Positions 42,701-57,700 of a DNA stretch of 64,000 nt are shown one piece after another. A program made the translations under genes and the position numbers. The notes under the pieces were generated by a model, which made no database searches, was not told the origin of the DNA, and saw only the letters and a list, made by a program, of their open reading frames with translations. How positions within the stretch are numbered: position 1 is the stretch's first letter; every line of letters starts with the position of its first letter. Source of the DNA: Acanthaster planci (taxonomy: Eukaryota; Echinodermata; Asteroidea; Valvatida; Acanthasteridae); assembly GCF_001949145.1 (NCBI RefSeq), contig NW_019091381.1, forward strand, positions 2,155,579-2,219,578, written 5' to 3'.

Positions 42701-45700
42701 CACTGATTTTCTCGTTTTTTCCTCGACGGATGACAGTTGGGGAAAAGGTTGGCAGCCCAGGAACAGTTCTTGTGACAAATAATGCGCATATTTTAATGCA
42801 GAGCTGCAGGATTTTTCAAAATTGTGGGGGTTTTCCATTGTGGTTTACCAACATTTTGCAAAGCCATGGCGCGGGGTTTGGGGCCCGCCCAAGGGGCCCC
42901 GAAAATGTTTGGACTTTAGATGCTCTCAGCTGCATTTTGGAGCATTTCCTGGGCTTTTCAAGTACTTTTTCTCCAGAAAAAACATAAGAGATTCAATATT
43001 TTTTTAAATTTTGGATATTTTAAAAACATGCAACAACATACAATGGCTGTTTTAATCAACGATTTAAACACCCGTTTATTCAGTTTTAATTTAATACATG
43101 CTCAACCCTTGGTTTTTGCTGATCAGACCTTCCTTCGCCTTCCGTGCACGTGCTGCAGGTGGCTGCTTCGTCTGCCTTTGGGTTTCCCTCTGCCCAGACT
43201 GCTGATGTTATTGGCTTAAAAAAGAGCCTATCTTTGATTGCGTTTCTGCCATTGTGCGTGAGACAAAGCGCCGTGATATGGCAAAGAAAAATATCGTCCC
43301 CGTCGTAGATGCCATTAGTACTGTTATACAGGGCTACGGCTGCCACCATAGAAAAAAACGTGTGTGGGGTCGATGTTGTAAGTTCTGCGAATGGTGTAGT
43401 ATAAAATTGTACCCTTCATAAATGCAGCCCCGGTAGCATATTGAGCACACGGCACAGAGAAAACACATGCAGGTGGGTGCATGTACGACGCCCATGACGA
43501 AAGTTCAGATTTCATGCGACACCGACCACGAGGAACGTTCGGTGCCGATGTACTATGTACGGTGTGCAGTGTGGCCGCCGACGCGTGGTGCACAATGCAT
43601 GTACTATGTAGGCTACCAATAGTCTGTACATGTACATGGAAACATGCAGGACTATTAACTGCTTTTTCATCTAGAGTTTCCGGACATGTAATCTGCATTA
43701 TGTAAGATAATTCTGAGCCATACTATCATTATCATATTGTACATATCGGGGATGAAAAAATGGGTATGGACCCGTTTTTTTGCGTATTGGGCAGAAATAA
43801 TTGCGTATCGGACCCGATACGTAAGTTTGTACGTGGGGAGAACCCTCCCAATGTAATGATCTCTTCCTTGAAAGAATCTTAACACAGACCCACCGAGAAA
43901 CTTCACTGCTTGCCAGAGAACCACTTGCGTAAATCATGTATCTTCCTCAGGCTGGGTACCACGGCTTGATCACATTCTGCTTTAGAAGACCCGTGCAAAT
44001 TTAGCAACAGACAAACTTTGTCTGCACTTCTTCTGGCCTGGCCAATCTTTGGCCTCTAATTAGCCACACAGAAACCTCAAAGTTGCTCCTAATGCGTTTC
44101 TCTTCAACACATATACGTTGCGACAAAAATTCCTCCTTGAAGAAGCTAGCAAATTAACAGGCTTCCAGCAATAAAGCGAGGTCTTTCCTTTAAAATGGAG
44201 TCCCACTTACATTTACATGCAGATGTATATTAGCTTGTCAACGAGAGTATCTAGTATCTTGATGAAAGCTGACAATTTCCTTAGGATACACTGCTGAATA
44301 TCGAGATACCTTTCCCCAGTATTCAAAGAATACTGGTGTGAACAAGTTGATGAGTGGAGTGTGAATCAAATTGAGGTTTCCATTGGGAATAGAGCTGTTA
44401 GTTCCAGATTTTAATCACGTTAATGAGTCAGGGTAACTTATCAACCAAGATTCTCTTGGAATTTACATCTTGTACTGCAATTTGGTGGTTGTGGACATTT
44501 TTTTTTCATTTGGTGCAAATTATGACAGTAAAGCAGCATCTTCCATTGGTTAGACAATTCTAGTGCCAGCACAGCCAAGTGCGACTGGTGACCATCTGTT
44601 ATCTGTCACAACTGATGTGTAAAATATACTCTGGGTACCAGGCAAAAATCCAGCAATATTGACTGATGGGGAGCTAGGTTGGCATCGCTGTTCTTTCCTC
44701 ACCATTCACCTTGGGGCCCAGGTTTAATTCCCTCCCTAACAGTACCTAATTATGTGGGTTTTGCCCAGAGCATTCTGGGGTTTGCCTCCCACGTCTAAAC
44801 CTGCAACTTGCTGCTCACTGTCTCCTCTCTACAGGTTGCTTCAGGCTTATCAGCTACAGTGCCCGGGGGGGGCCTAATTGAAGAATGCTTGATTTCATTA
44901 CCAGAAATGCCTGCATATAGAACTGGCCCAGGCTGAACTGAAGTACAGGGGCAAGCCACAAGTCAAGTGTGACCTTACCTTGAATCCAGCGGACAGGAAC
45001 GTGTAGAACTGGCTGAAGGTGGGCTTGTAGAGGAGGTACTTGTGAGGGTTGTCTCGCTTCAGTGGCTTGCTGTTATTATCCTGGGCGGCGGAGACAACAA
45101 ACACAGGGAGGCTTGTCATTGAGGACATCCTTGTGAGGGATCACGGCCGGGTCACGATACCAAAAGGAGCTTCGGTCATTATCCCACGCTTATTTGCTGA
45201 CCGCGACAGCAAGTCCTTTAGTTCTGCCTGCCTATCCACTGATCTGTTTGTCTCAGTTTGTCAGTTTTTCTCAGTTTGTCTCAGTTTTTGCACTCAGAGG
45301 TCTGCTTACTTGTAAAGTATCTGTCTGAATGAATTGGAAAAAGAACCCTACAAGACAAAATCAGCATTACCAGACGATCACGTGCCCAAATGCTGTGAAA
45401 CAGGGACCTGTGTGACAAGCAGAAGTCGGTCTTTGGAAACCGTGACGCACTGCTAGACAGGACTTGCTTACATTGTGATGCTGCGGTGAGGTGATGTGGT
45501 CGTTGGACGAGGGCTCCCTCTCCAAAGTTTGCAGCATCCTGTACATGTCAAGGGTCAACTCGCTGAACTTCACCTGTACAAGGAGGTGCCAATCATCATA
45601 CATCAATCTCCCCGGCGGCGTTGAGGAAGGCATTGATTTTTTGTCCCGACCCAGAGCGCTATAATGAGTAGCCTCTATAATAAGCTTACACAAGCTGGAC

Positions 45701-48700
45701 ATGTGTTGATGCCCAGCACTGCACTATGACTGTGAGTCACAGGGGAAAAAACCACTCCTAGGGCAATTGCAGATGTGGTTCAAATATCCATGTCACACTT
45801 GAGTATGCATAACCTGCAGAGCAGTACTCAAGTACATCACAAATAAATAGCAAATCAAATTACGTATCTGGTTGCAAATAAAAGCCAAACAACAACAATG
45901 AAAGCCACAGTTTATTGAAATGAATTGACTTTGAGTCCTGGTGACTTGAAATGGAATTGTGATTAACCTATGACTGCTTCTCAACCAGACTGCAAAACAA
46001 TAACCAGGTTAACATAAAACTAACTGATTATTGGTTAATTATTAAAACCTGAAAAACACAACTTTACATGCATATCCCCCTTTACTTCAAGTCAAAATAT
46101 GACTACAGGGGTGAAAAGATCCATAATGCTCACTTATTTTGTCAAACTTTAACTGAATCAAACCCAGTGCTTTAAAATTCTGTGTCACATTTACTTCAAA
46201 GTCCTTTAAGCACCTACACGAACTGATGAAAGATTCAAAGCCATAAATGTGAATGGCCTATATGTACATGAAGATTTATCTGTCCGTTTTACAGCCTCGC
46301 GTATAACTAATTAGCCCATAGCGTGTGCCCACCTGCTGTTGACAGTTGCCCACAATAAGCGCTTCCTGTAACGTGAGGTAGACAGGTGAGCTCGTGTCCA
46401 GGCCGGGCAGGACACCCGGGGCCAGTCTGTAGGTCAACGTCACCGCTCGCGAGTTGCTGTCCAACACGGTGATGATGTTGTCGGCCTGAAAGGGTAAAAA
46501 TGTCAACTTATGACTAGATATCCATTACATTCACAGAACATGCATAAGGTGTCTATAAATTTCTGGGGGGGTGGACAGTGGTGCGTGAAGGGCTAGATTC
46601 CCACTTGGTAGAACACTAGAATGTATATGTAACTCAAGCGGTTCTAGGTTCAAATCTGGCTTGGGCACTCTTTTGCTTATCATGATAAGTGGACTCTCTA
46701 TGGAAAACAAATCGGTCAAAAATTCAGGGGCAGCTTGGATGGGGATGAACCTGTCACCACTACATTGAATGTGCAGGCTGCACAAGTCAACAGGTATCAT
46801 TGTGTACACGACAAATTTTACGCATGAATTTCCTCCACTTCAAGACTGTAAAGACGATCTTGGAGAACGAGTTTCAATTTTGCAGCTTTAATTCCCTGAA
46901 GGGAAAAAAGTCAAACTGTGTTCATAAAAAGTAAACTAAGAGGGCAAAAACCTTTCAGGCTCAACCAATTTAAAAAGGAGTAAAGTGGTCAGAAAACTAA
47001 TACATTTCCATATCCCACATCCTTTAACAATTCCTTACAAAAATATCTCCGGGCAAATTCAAAAGAGAGAACCGATATGGTACTACATTTTCAAGCTTGT
47101 GTTGAAAGCGTTAGAAGAATTCAATATTTGGTGAAGTCAGGCGAGAGAAATACCTCAAACGAACACGCAGGGAGGGCAATATGATAACCCAGTTAGTCTA
47201 ATTTTCCCCTTGGCTGTTCCTCGTTTTTTTTTTTTTCTTTTCCGCCCTCGGCAAGAGGGGAAAAAAATGTTCAGTTTGACACTGGGGAATTTACCTAACC
47301 GGGGTGGGGGATTTTTAATTCAATTGAAATGCTGTTTGTCAATAAATGAATCTGTCTCTCAAAGCCAAGCTGAGAGGACTGCCAAACACTTCAAAGGGAG
47401 AATTTGGGCAACGATACTGGATTGCTGTAAATTGTGGACATTGGCACTTGTCCAAGTTGGGGGGGAAGCCTGTGTTTTGTGGCACAGTGTTTTTGTATTT
47501 AAAAAGACTAGCTGACACACATACATTTACATCAAGCCGTGGCACTTTTCTCATGTGAGTAATGTTTAGCCCATGGAGATACCATGGTTCAAATTTTCAC
47601 AAGACATATGGAGTCCATTTCTTGGGACAACTCGGCCTAGAGACTTCAAACCTCGAAGACATCGGCAGTGTATTACATTCTATCACTTCTTGATAGTTCT
47701 CACCCATGTGCACTTGCGTATCACGCACACCTCGCCTGTCGTTTTGCCTGTGAAATACAAGCAACAGAGAGAAACTACCCCCCCCTCCCCGTAAAGGTTA
47801 TGCAAAGGAAAAAAAAAATGGAAGTACGTTGAGTTTACTCCAGAGGACATGTGCCAAATCCATCAGACGGAAATACATGTGCATGTACCATGCCTATTTA
47901 TAACCAGGTTGTACATCTTTGGTATTCGCGGCTCGCAGGGAATACCTCAAAACAGAAAAATTGCCATGAAGGAAAAAGAACTAAGATTGACACAGTAACA
48001 ATTGCGCCCCGGCTGGCAGTTGTATCTTCCTCCTCCATCCCCCCCCGATCAATAGACCTTTCCCAGTTCGTTCAAAGGTCACTTTCAACCCGGCAAGAGT
48101 AAAATACAACAAAAACAAAAAAACAACTTGAGATGGAAAGTCCTTGGCAGAAATGCAAAGACACGGCAGATCAATCAATGACTTCCCGGCTGCACTCTGG
48201 GTTGGAGTGTTATGGGAACCGTTGTCGGCTGGTGGCCCGTCGGAACCATCGGTGTGCCGACAGGCAGACAACATGAGCCCTTGAATAATCATTGCAGATT
48301 AGCTGGAATACGTGGATAAACATTTACCGTTACAGACAGAGGGATGGGGGACCTTGAACATTCTTCTTTAAAGAGGTACAACGAGCGAAGATGGGCTTAC
48401 GGAGATGCAAAGTACTGCTGTTTGTGACTTCTGCTGGAAAAATGATTCAGACATCCTGTTGGAGGCTGATTTCTTGACTGGGCAAGGCCTGAAATAAAAC
48501 CTTGGCTTGGAATGATGCAATTTTTGCCGACCTTGAGACCTGTGATCTGAAAGCTTTACTCCTGAGTAAACACCTCCAACACATGCAATCCTCAAACCTC
48601 TCTTATGATTTTGTACACACCCGAGGCGATTCCTGAGGTTAAAAACTGGAACATGTGCACGCAACTACAATGCCATTTATTAAATAGTGTTTCTTTGGGA

Positions 48701-51700
48701 AAAACGTCTCAAACAAAGAAGATCTGACCTAAAACCAATTTCAAACTTCCCACACAAGTCCTCATTTGCTGCCCCCAGACAGTGTAAATCTTAACAAAGT
48801 CACTGCCCAACAAAGATGATGTGAACATGCTTCTCTGTCCGGCAAACGTTTGTTCACAATCACACAATGCTGAACAATGCCGAACGTACAGTACATGAAT
48901 AAACAGTACATACCGCAAGCCTGCAGGTACAGCGGTCATTCAAAGAAGTTTTTAGAAACAAGGGTCTGCAACCAGGCGTCTAATATTTTCTATCATTTTT
49001 TTTTTCCAACTTGAAGCACACGTATGTAAGCAGGGTACAGTGCTGTTTTGTGTACACAAAGTTTGTGAGGCACATTGCACTCCGTGCAAAATATGTTATG
49101 GCCTTGAGAGTCTGGGAGTATTGACTTCGAGTACCGACGACCAATTGCGCATTACAAGCAATTACAGTTGGGTATCGATTCAGAAAAGTGCTGTCTATTG
49201 ACTGATGTGAGCACGGCTTCAATATCACGTCACAGGCAAAGGGTCTGCTCTGTCTCCCGGTGCAGAGAATCTGCTGCTACCATTGCGAGATTGGGATGTT
49301 CTGAAAGTTTCCTACTCCAAGACTAAAACTGGGTTTAGAAACGGGATTTTGTAGTTTGAGTCGAAGCAAAAACAATAAACCAGTAGCTGCCTGGCAGGCT
49401 GCCACGGAGGAATAGGCAGATTTTTAATGAGTGGATGGCGAACGAAGGACAAACTGGTGAATCAACGGAAGTGTCTCTGGGGGATTTGTCTTCTCTCATC
49501 CCTTGGGTATCCCCTCTCACCTCGGTGAAGGCCTCAATTTCTCCCAGTACCAGGGCCCACTCCATCTGATCCTCCGAATCATAGTGACCTTTGTATTCGT
49601 CCACATTCTTGCCGAGTTCCTGCCAGGAAAAAAAAAATCAAAATTACAGAAAAAAAAAACAAAAACCAAGAACCTCATCACCGACGAGCGGCAATTGCGG
49701 AAATTTTATCTTGCACGGGTAATTTGCATGTACATGCACATCTGTCTGCTCTGGGCAAAAGCAATCAGTGTTGTAATCATCTTCCTTGACAACTGAGACA
49801 GAGATTGTCACGTTAGCAGTTAAGTATGCACATATGTAATGACCGCAGGGTTCTTGAGCGATCTTCGTGAAGCATACTAATGAATTCCAAACCAAAAATA
49901 TACACATTGATTTCACCGAGTCTTGGTCTCTTCTCCACTGTGATACAGGGAAAAATACTGATACGTAGAGACCGACTCGTCTGCGTGATGAATTTATGCA
50001 CTAGACCGCTGCAACTGATTGTCATCACGGCCAATTTCAAACAAATTAGCGACGCCGCAGACTCTTTGTTTTCAAAGCAAACAACTCAGGGTGACTGGCG
50101 GTTGCGCGAATACCTCTGCCCCAAAAAAGCACGCAGCTCGAGAAACCGGGCAGAACTGCCAGCAGAAATGCTGGAGGTGAATACCTGGGCCCAGACAGTG
50201 GAAGTGCTCTGCAGAAAATGGCAACAAGTTCAGACATCTGGAAAAATACTCGAAAACCTAATAATAAAAGAGCCAAACGTATTTTTCTGCAGCCAGCAAA
50301 AAAGGTGACAGGATATTGGAGTGGACGGCACGTACTCTGGACAACTTGGAACTGCACAATATGTAGCCTGTGATCTAGTCTCCAAATTTGGAGGATTCAC
50401 AATGTAAACACCAAAGAGGAATCTCGACCGCAGTTTTGAAAGATTTACTGTCTAAACTCACATGCTGGTACTGACAGGTGGAGAGGTTTTCATAAGATGA
50501 AGATGGTTGCTCTCTTTAAAAAAAAATCATTAATGACATTTCCTACTTCTGGCACAAACATACACGGTGTAAAAACTGGCTTCTGTCTGCAGTCTTTTTA
50601 GCTGTTTTTAGCTGCAGGCCAAAACAACCTTTTTTGTGCCTTGTTTGTACCAAGAAAATGGAACACTGTTTGATTAAAGCACACACGTTTACTGGGCTCT
50701 AAGTCTGGAGCTTTTTGACTCAGTAGGTTCGACCTTTCCTTTGCAGAAATCATTCATTTCTTGGCAAATTACAGTACAGTGAACATGTAAATCTAAGCAA
50801 TGATGTTTCTACATCAAGGAGATGTTAGATCCCTCACTTTGGAGATTTCTTTTTCAGAATAAGAACATCAGATTGTATGGCTTGAAGCCAAACAAGTCAC
50901 AGATGGGCTCTGTACATTCGGTCCAGAAATGAAGGACAAGCAGGTACTGTTTGTACAGTACATGTCCAGTGTTCTACTGCAACCGTTACATGTGATAATG
51001 GATTGGGGCCATTGTCTAAGCCACAAGATCTCAAAGGAAATTCAATCTCCTCTGACTCTTCACCATTTTTTTCTAGCACAGTAGTTTGTAGGCTGGAACC
51101 GGTTCTCACCTTGGTTAGCTCCTTAACGTGGTCTAGTTTCCGCAGCAGTAAGCAGACAACGATGAGCCGGGCATAGTAGCGCAGCTTCTTCACCATCAAC
51201 TCGGGCCTGTATTGCGAAAAAGCGGAAAATGAGGAAGTTCATTCAAGACAACTGTACCATTCAAAGACGTTTCGGTACAGATCCGAAGATCATCATGGCC
51301 GATCAAGTGGCTGCGGCTAAGATTAACAGACAGATATAGGGCAAGTCATTTCATCTACTAGCCATTGGCTTCTGTAGGAGCACACCCGATAGCAGCCACA
51401 GCTTTAACTTTCAAACACAGCCTTAGTCAAAGACAAATTGTATCACATCACTGTCAAAGTACACAAACGTGCTTTGCAGTGTCAATGCTCGACCAGTGAC
51501 TTGACTTCGTCAAATGAGAAGCTGCTGTCCCTAGAGGTTCTCAGATTTCATTGTTTGTGAGAACTGAGATTATGCTTCCTTTCCAGTATCCAGTAGGCCA
51601 AGTTACCAAAATGTGTAGTCCTGCAATGTACGTGTATACATACATGCACAGTACATGCATGTAGGATGAAAGTTTGAAGCAAGTTTGAGTGATGACCCTT

Positions 51701-54700
51701 CAACCGTCTTGAACCAGGTCGTGGGAACTGCTTGTAGGAGAGGTTAGCGGTGGCAGTTTTTGTTATAACAGTACTTACAGAGGGGCCCACCAACAGGAAA
51801 ATAATTGTACAAGATGGCAGGAGCCATGAACGAACAAGAGAAACTAAATGACAACATGAGAGTGACACTGGGGCAGAACGGTTCAAATAGGGCCGTTAGA
51901 ACGGGAGTGTGCTGCACAAGCGCACTGCAAAGAAGCAACTGACCGGTGGTTGGACTGAGCATGTAGTTAACACTCAGACTTGCCCTCAGTTGACCGATGC
52001 ATCAGAAGTCAAGACAAAAGCCCATCTTTGACTTTCAATCCACAGATGATGCCAGCACTCAGACTGACCCGTCGGATCTTTTCACCTGGGGTTTTAGCAA
52101 AGCATTTCCACGGCGCTGGCACTGACAAGAACGGATTAGATGTTGGGTCAATGACAGCCAACAGAGCTTCAGAGACTGACTCACTTCCCGAGGGAATGCA
52201 AGCTGCTTTGACAGAAATAATGCAAAAGAATGAGGATAATATGACGTCAGCGTGGGCAGAATATCGCCATTATCTCCTTCGGTTTGAATTTCAGTGGCAA
52301 GGATGTCATCACAGCAGGCTAAGCTTCAACAAATCTCGGCGGACTGTCGAGGAAGGAAACAAGTTACCATGTACATGTAGTTATAATTCTCTGGAAAGGT
52401 TCCCTCTTTTTTTGAAGAGTGAAATTCGGTTACAGGTGCACATGTAGAAGAAATATAAAACAGTGAAAACTTGAATCAACTAAAATGGACCATGAAAACT
52501 TCTGCAAAATTATCCGGTAGTATGTACTTTCTGTGATATTAAGAATGACGGGACCTCACGCAATTCCTCTCGGCAGAGGGCAACTTGCCCGGCTTGCCGG
52601 CCTCAAGCTTTCCCTTGAAGGGTGTAATCAAAGACTTTTCCTCATATCTGAGTCCCTGGAGGGGACTGGTTGTGAGCGGCTTTTTTCCGGAAAAAGGGTC
52701 AATATTTGTCCAGCGTTCTCCTCTGTCAAGTCCCCAGGTGTTCTCATTGAGAAATATGAATCTTAAGGGATGTCGATGAGAGCTCCCTGCTACCCAAAAG
52801 AGAGCTTGTCGCTGGATTATGACAGCCAGTCAAGGAAATACGAAGAGGTAGAAAGTTGACTGCCTTGAAAAGTGCCATGAATGGCAAGTTAAATGCACCG
52901 GTGCGAGTAATGGGTGGGCATTCGTCGTGTTAAAAGAGGACAAATTCTTGGGTTTGGCATATGGACTGCGTTGTGGGGACATTTTTGTGTCCCGGTAACA
53001 TTTTTGGTCCCCACAAATACACGGTAGGTGAAATATAGAGTGTATGGCCCCACAACTACAGAACAGGTGTATATACCGACATATATATGTACCACTATGA
53101 GTGGACACGTAGTTCTATCCTGGAGCTTTTTGAAAGTACATGTCGTGCCTAGGAGTTTCCCCCTCCACCCCACTCTGGCATGGCAACATCAGACATATAC
53201 CGGTATGTACACAGGCTGTCACAGGCTACATCAAACATACTTCAGACTAGAGAGGGACCTGATGCCAAGAACATTATCCAGAACATTTCAGGAAAGTTTT
53301 GCTGGTTTCTTATGAACTCTCAAGCAGGAGGAGGCAGCCTTGCCAATGAGTTCCTCCCCTACCCTTCTCTGACATCCCCCACAACACCAGACATACAATG
53401 CACAGGTTACATCAGACATACGCTGTGCATATGCATCTACTGTTCACAACGAGCAGAAGCTAGGCAGTTGAAGGACGGAGCAACTCAAAAACTTTGGCTT
53501 CCTTTTACAGGCTTTGCTGCTGTATTGACCTATGTGTACTCCTTACATGTACATAAGTTGACTTCATTACATGTATGTCACAAAGAGGAATCTCCAAAGT
53601 CAGAGGCTGTAAAATCACAAAGCTGGAGCCTGGGGCTGCACAGAAAGCCTTGCTTTGGAAAACCTCTGATGTCTGGCTATGACAATGTCCACTGCATGTA
53701 CATATCCACTGTATGTACATGTACATACCATATCTCTTAGAATTTCAGAGCATCCCTTGAAAGCACAGTGCAAACATGAAGAGCTGCATGCAATTAAAGT
53801 TATGCACATCTGCATTGTGCAAATGCAAACAGGCTGCTGATTTAATTTCCTTAAGCGAGCTTAAAGCACGCTAGTGACGAGTTCCAATCAAGATTCATCA
53901 ATACCCCAACACAATTGCCTGTGTGTTCGGACAACGTTTGACAACTGATGGGCCCCTTTTTATTTATTGAAATCCTCTACAATCACTGCCTCCCATTCGG
54001 CCCCCTGATGCCCGTCCCTGACGTCGGCACCCTTTCCCCCAAATTTGATTTTCACACATTATTGCTAGACGGCCAGCCCAATAAAATCCATACCCATTAG
54101 GCTTAAGACAAGGAGCCGATAGTGTGCAAAAGCACCGCCGCCATAGCGAGTGCGGTGTTGCCCTGCCAACAGAGCCCGAGCCTGGAAATGGAACACGGCA
54201 AAAATTGAAGGATGTGCCCTGTCCCCCGACTGGAGCCACAGTGCGAGGAGACTCGCGCAAAATCCGATCCCGTAAACTATTGACTCTCGGAAACACGATC
54301 GGAATGAACTTCTTTTCTTCCACGGTCCAAGTATGGTTTCTTTTATTGACAGGGGATTTCATGAGTCGAATATGGGAGCACGACCGAAAGAGGGGGGGAG
54401 AATGGAATACAGACAGTGTCAGCAATACAGACGGTGACAAAATAATGCACTCAAAGTTAATTATTTTTGGAAAGGGGCGACGAATCGTGGCAACTGCCGT
54501 GGCAATGTGGAAGTGTGTCGCTGCAAACAGTGGCGGGATCGCGGATACATACATGTACATTTCGTGCCTGATTGCTACTAGGAGTTTGCTTTGCTGGCCT
54601 TAATCAAGCCACTGACAAATTAAAGCATAAGCACGGGTATCTTCGTTCCCAACTGACTTTTTTTTTCTGACCAAAGCAGTAACAGCTTCGGAAAAATGCA

Positions 54701-57700
54701 GGCAGTTCCACAGTTCTTGTAAACAATTTCACAGTGAAAGGGTGCAACATTCTCTAGGGTGAGTGATCAATAACATCTGTTCCTGTGGACAGTGACAAGA
54801 GCCTTTGATTTGACATTTCTCCAAAGCTGGAACAGCAAACTTGGGAAATATTGCGCTGTCTGTAAAATTCTCCCAAATTAAACACCTGTCATACAAGGGC
54901 AGATCCAGAACCAAGTTTCAAGAAGTCAAACTCACTGAGAGGGGAGACCAAAAATTACTTTTATGGCCTTTCTGAGGAGTGAGCCAAATTGGGGTGGGGT
55001 TTACACACTTTGGGAGAGGAGGAAAGGTTAATACGGCAGTCTTCCCTTAGAAAATCCTGTTCTCATTTTTCAAAAACAAATTTTTTGTTTCTTTAAAGGG
55101 GGCATGGTCCCAGTTGCATCCCCCCCCAGATCCGGCAGTGATGCCTGACCTACATGTAACAGCAGCAACAGAAAAATGCAGCAAATCACATATCCCCCCC
55201 CAAAAAAAGCCACGTCAATCGTGCAATCAGAGTAGACATTAAGTTTTATATACATGTGCCTGATGCTGATCCATGAGGAACCTTCAACATTGGAAAACAA
55301 AAGGGCAACAGATCTACTGTAGTTGGAGAGACCGTGTTGTGACTGCCTAAGTATAAAATGGTCATGAATAAATTCTATACAGAAATCCCTTGACCCAGAA
55401 CCGCAGCAGCAGGTGCATCTAATCTGAATAATTCACAACGTTGCCATCTTCAGTGACATGACTGATGCGGTCATTGCTGATATGAGGGGCCATTTCTCCT
55501 GTTCCCCAAGGGAGGCACAGACCCCTGCACCTGTGCGGCTGCTATCTCGAACCTCCGCGGGTCCTTGACTGGATGCAAGAGATGGCCTCTTCATCTCGGG
55601 CTGGATTAGCAGGCTCTATCACTCCTTGATCCTGACGCACTGTTTCCTAATGACAAAACCATCCGTTTGGAGAATCTAGGGAGTTTATGTACTTGCCAGT
55701 TTCATGTTTATATATATAGCAAACCAAGAAAAATGTACAGTTGACTGGCTGTTGGGGCAAGCTTCACTAGCAATATGGGCGATTCACAAAAGTGCACCAC
55801 CAAGAGTTTGCAACACTTTGGCCAATCACAATGCGCGAAATCTGTCGACCCAATGCACGTTCAGAAAGGGTCGACAAATTTTACGCGTTGTGATTGGCCA
55901 ACACGTTGCAGACCCTTGCAGAATCACCCGTATTGGCAAAAAGTGAGGAATGGGAAAGTGTCCGTAGCTGTTAATTCAGTAGACATTAACTACAGGTTTG
56001 TGATTTACGCAAAAGGTATACCATGAAGGTACTGTACACGCACATGCCAAACACTGGTCTCGTGCTATTTTTCTTTTCCCTATTCACCGGCACTTGGCAA
56101 GTACTGATTAAAAATTCATTTTCAGCTTTTTCAAGTCGTCATGGCAATGTAATTGTTGCCATCTACCTGACTGTGAAACTAGTTCAATATGCACCTGGGG
56201 TGATATCGCAAATTGTGGCTGCGGACTTTGATCAGTAAAATGTTTTCAAAAGTCTTTTATTTTACATGGAAATTTCTCTTTCTGTTGATTATATATATAT
56301 TATTATATACTATCGAGGTGCAACGCATGAACTACTAGTACAACACATTTTGTTGGTACAACATTAAATTGTTGGGCCTCAGGCAAGTGTGCAACCATGG
56401 TACAACATATGCACAAGTACATGTACATAACTTGTGCGCTGTGCTGGTAGTACTATGCACGTATACAAAAGGTAAACAATGTTTGTTTGGCGTTATCCTG
56501 GGTACTGGAAAAAGCACATTAAAACTGAATTACATATGGGGGAGAGAAAAATAAGTTTACGCTTCAGGCTTGGAGAGTCAAATTAAATGTACCGGGTACC
56601 GGGTACCAGGACCTGTATCAACTCCTACAAATTGAAAGAAAACAACCCAACATTTATTGACCAAATTCTCAAAACCGGTACACTAAATGAATGGGCTAAA
56701 AATATCTGCACCACACGCATCTGTATCCATTAAGACAAGACCCTGCTAAAACAGGTATCAAAGGATCTTGCCTCGAATGAAGTGAATATTTTTCCCAATT
56801 TTTTAGTTCCTCAACAAGTTGTAAAAATGTCCTCAAAATCTCAACTCCCTGGAGTGCATGTGCATGTATGTGAGTTAAGATCATTAAGAATTCAGAGGAT
56901 TTAGCCTTATTATACTAGGGTTAATGAAATGGATTCAAAGTGACATGTGCTCGTACATGTGCGGTAGCTTCCCAATACGTGGTCATGATGGTAGCAACTT
57001 GGACACCACACCACACATGTCCCTGCACACAAGCACGTGTGCCTGTATGATTCATGGACAACTCCTTTTGAATGTGCCCTGATACTGGACACATGATAAT
57101 GATTTCTACAGATTGCAAGTCTTTAATAGGAAGGGAAAACAACGTGATTGCTGAGGTCGTTCCTCCGAAATGACAGGATGTAGATGGGGGGGTGGAAGCC
57201 GCCAGCACTCTATAACCGAGCGCTGACAGCCTGCTGCTGGGAAGGATGACTAGCACTATGGGGTGGACCCTTGGGGCTTTGGCAGATGGACGTGTACTTC
57301 ATAATATGAGGCTTGAGGACGAGGGAAAGGGAGGGTCGACGTACGGTAATTAATGGAGGAATTTGTGGATTCCGTCTGCTCGTCAAGTGACGGCTAACTC
57401 TGCCAGGCATCTTCAGGCAACGTTTGGCACATTGGCTGCACAGACCAACCGTGAAATGGAGCAGAAAACTGGGGCAATTTGAGACATTGATGCGTGTGCA
57501 TGTGCACTTCACACTGAAGGTAAATGCACGTCAAATCAGATCTCCGGGTCAGAAATAAAAACGTGACAGCAAAACAGCTGACTGAGCGAGACTCACACAA
57601 GAAACCAAGGACAAATAGGGGTACAATATGAGTAATTCCAGAAATTTGGGGTCCATTTTTTTTGTGTCCCTGTCACATCTGGCATACGATTTTGTAAGTT

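Noticed and set aside
42289-42987. Plus-strand open frame of 232 codons, the longest in the window
   Set aside because: Lies in a SCAI intron. No domain, signal or plausible splice context recognised, and composition is like the surrounding non-coding DNA. A conservation or transcript search would decide.
53180-54603. Open frames of 186 and 159 codons in the large SCAI intron
   Set aside because: The first is built largely from TACATG-type repeat sequence; neither has a domain or splice support.
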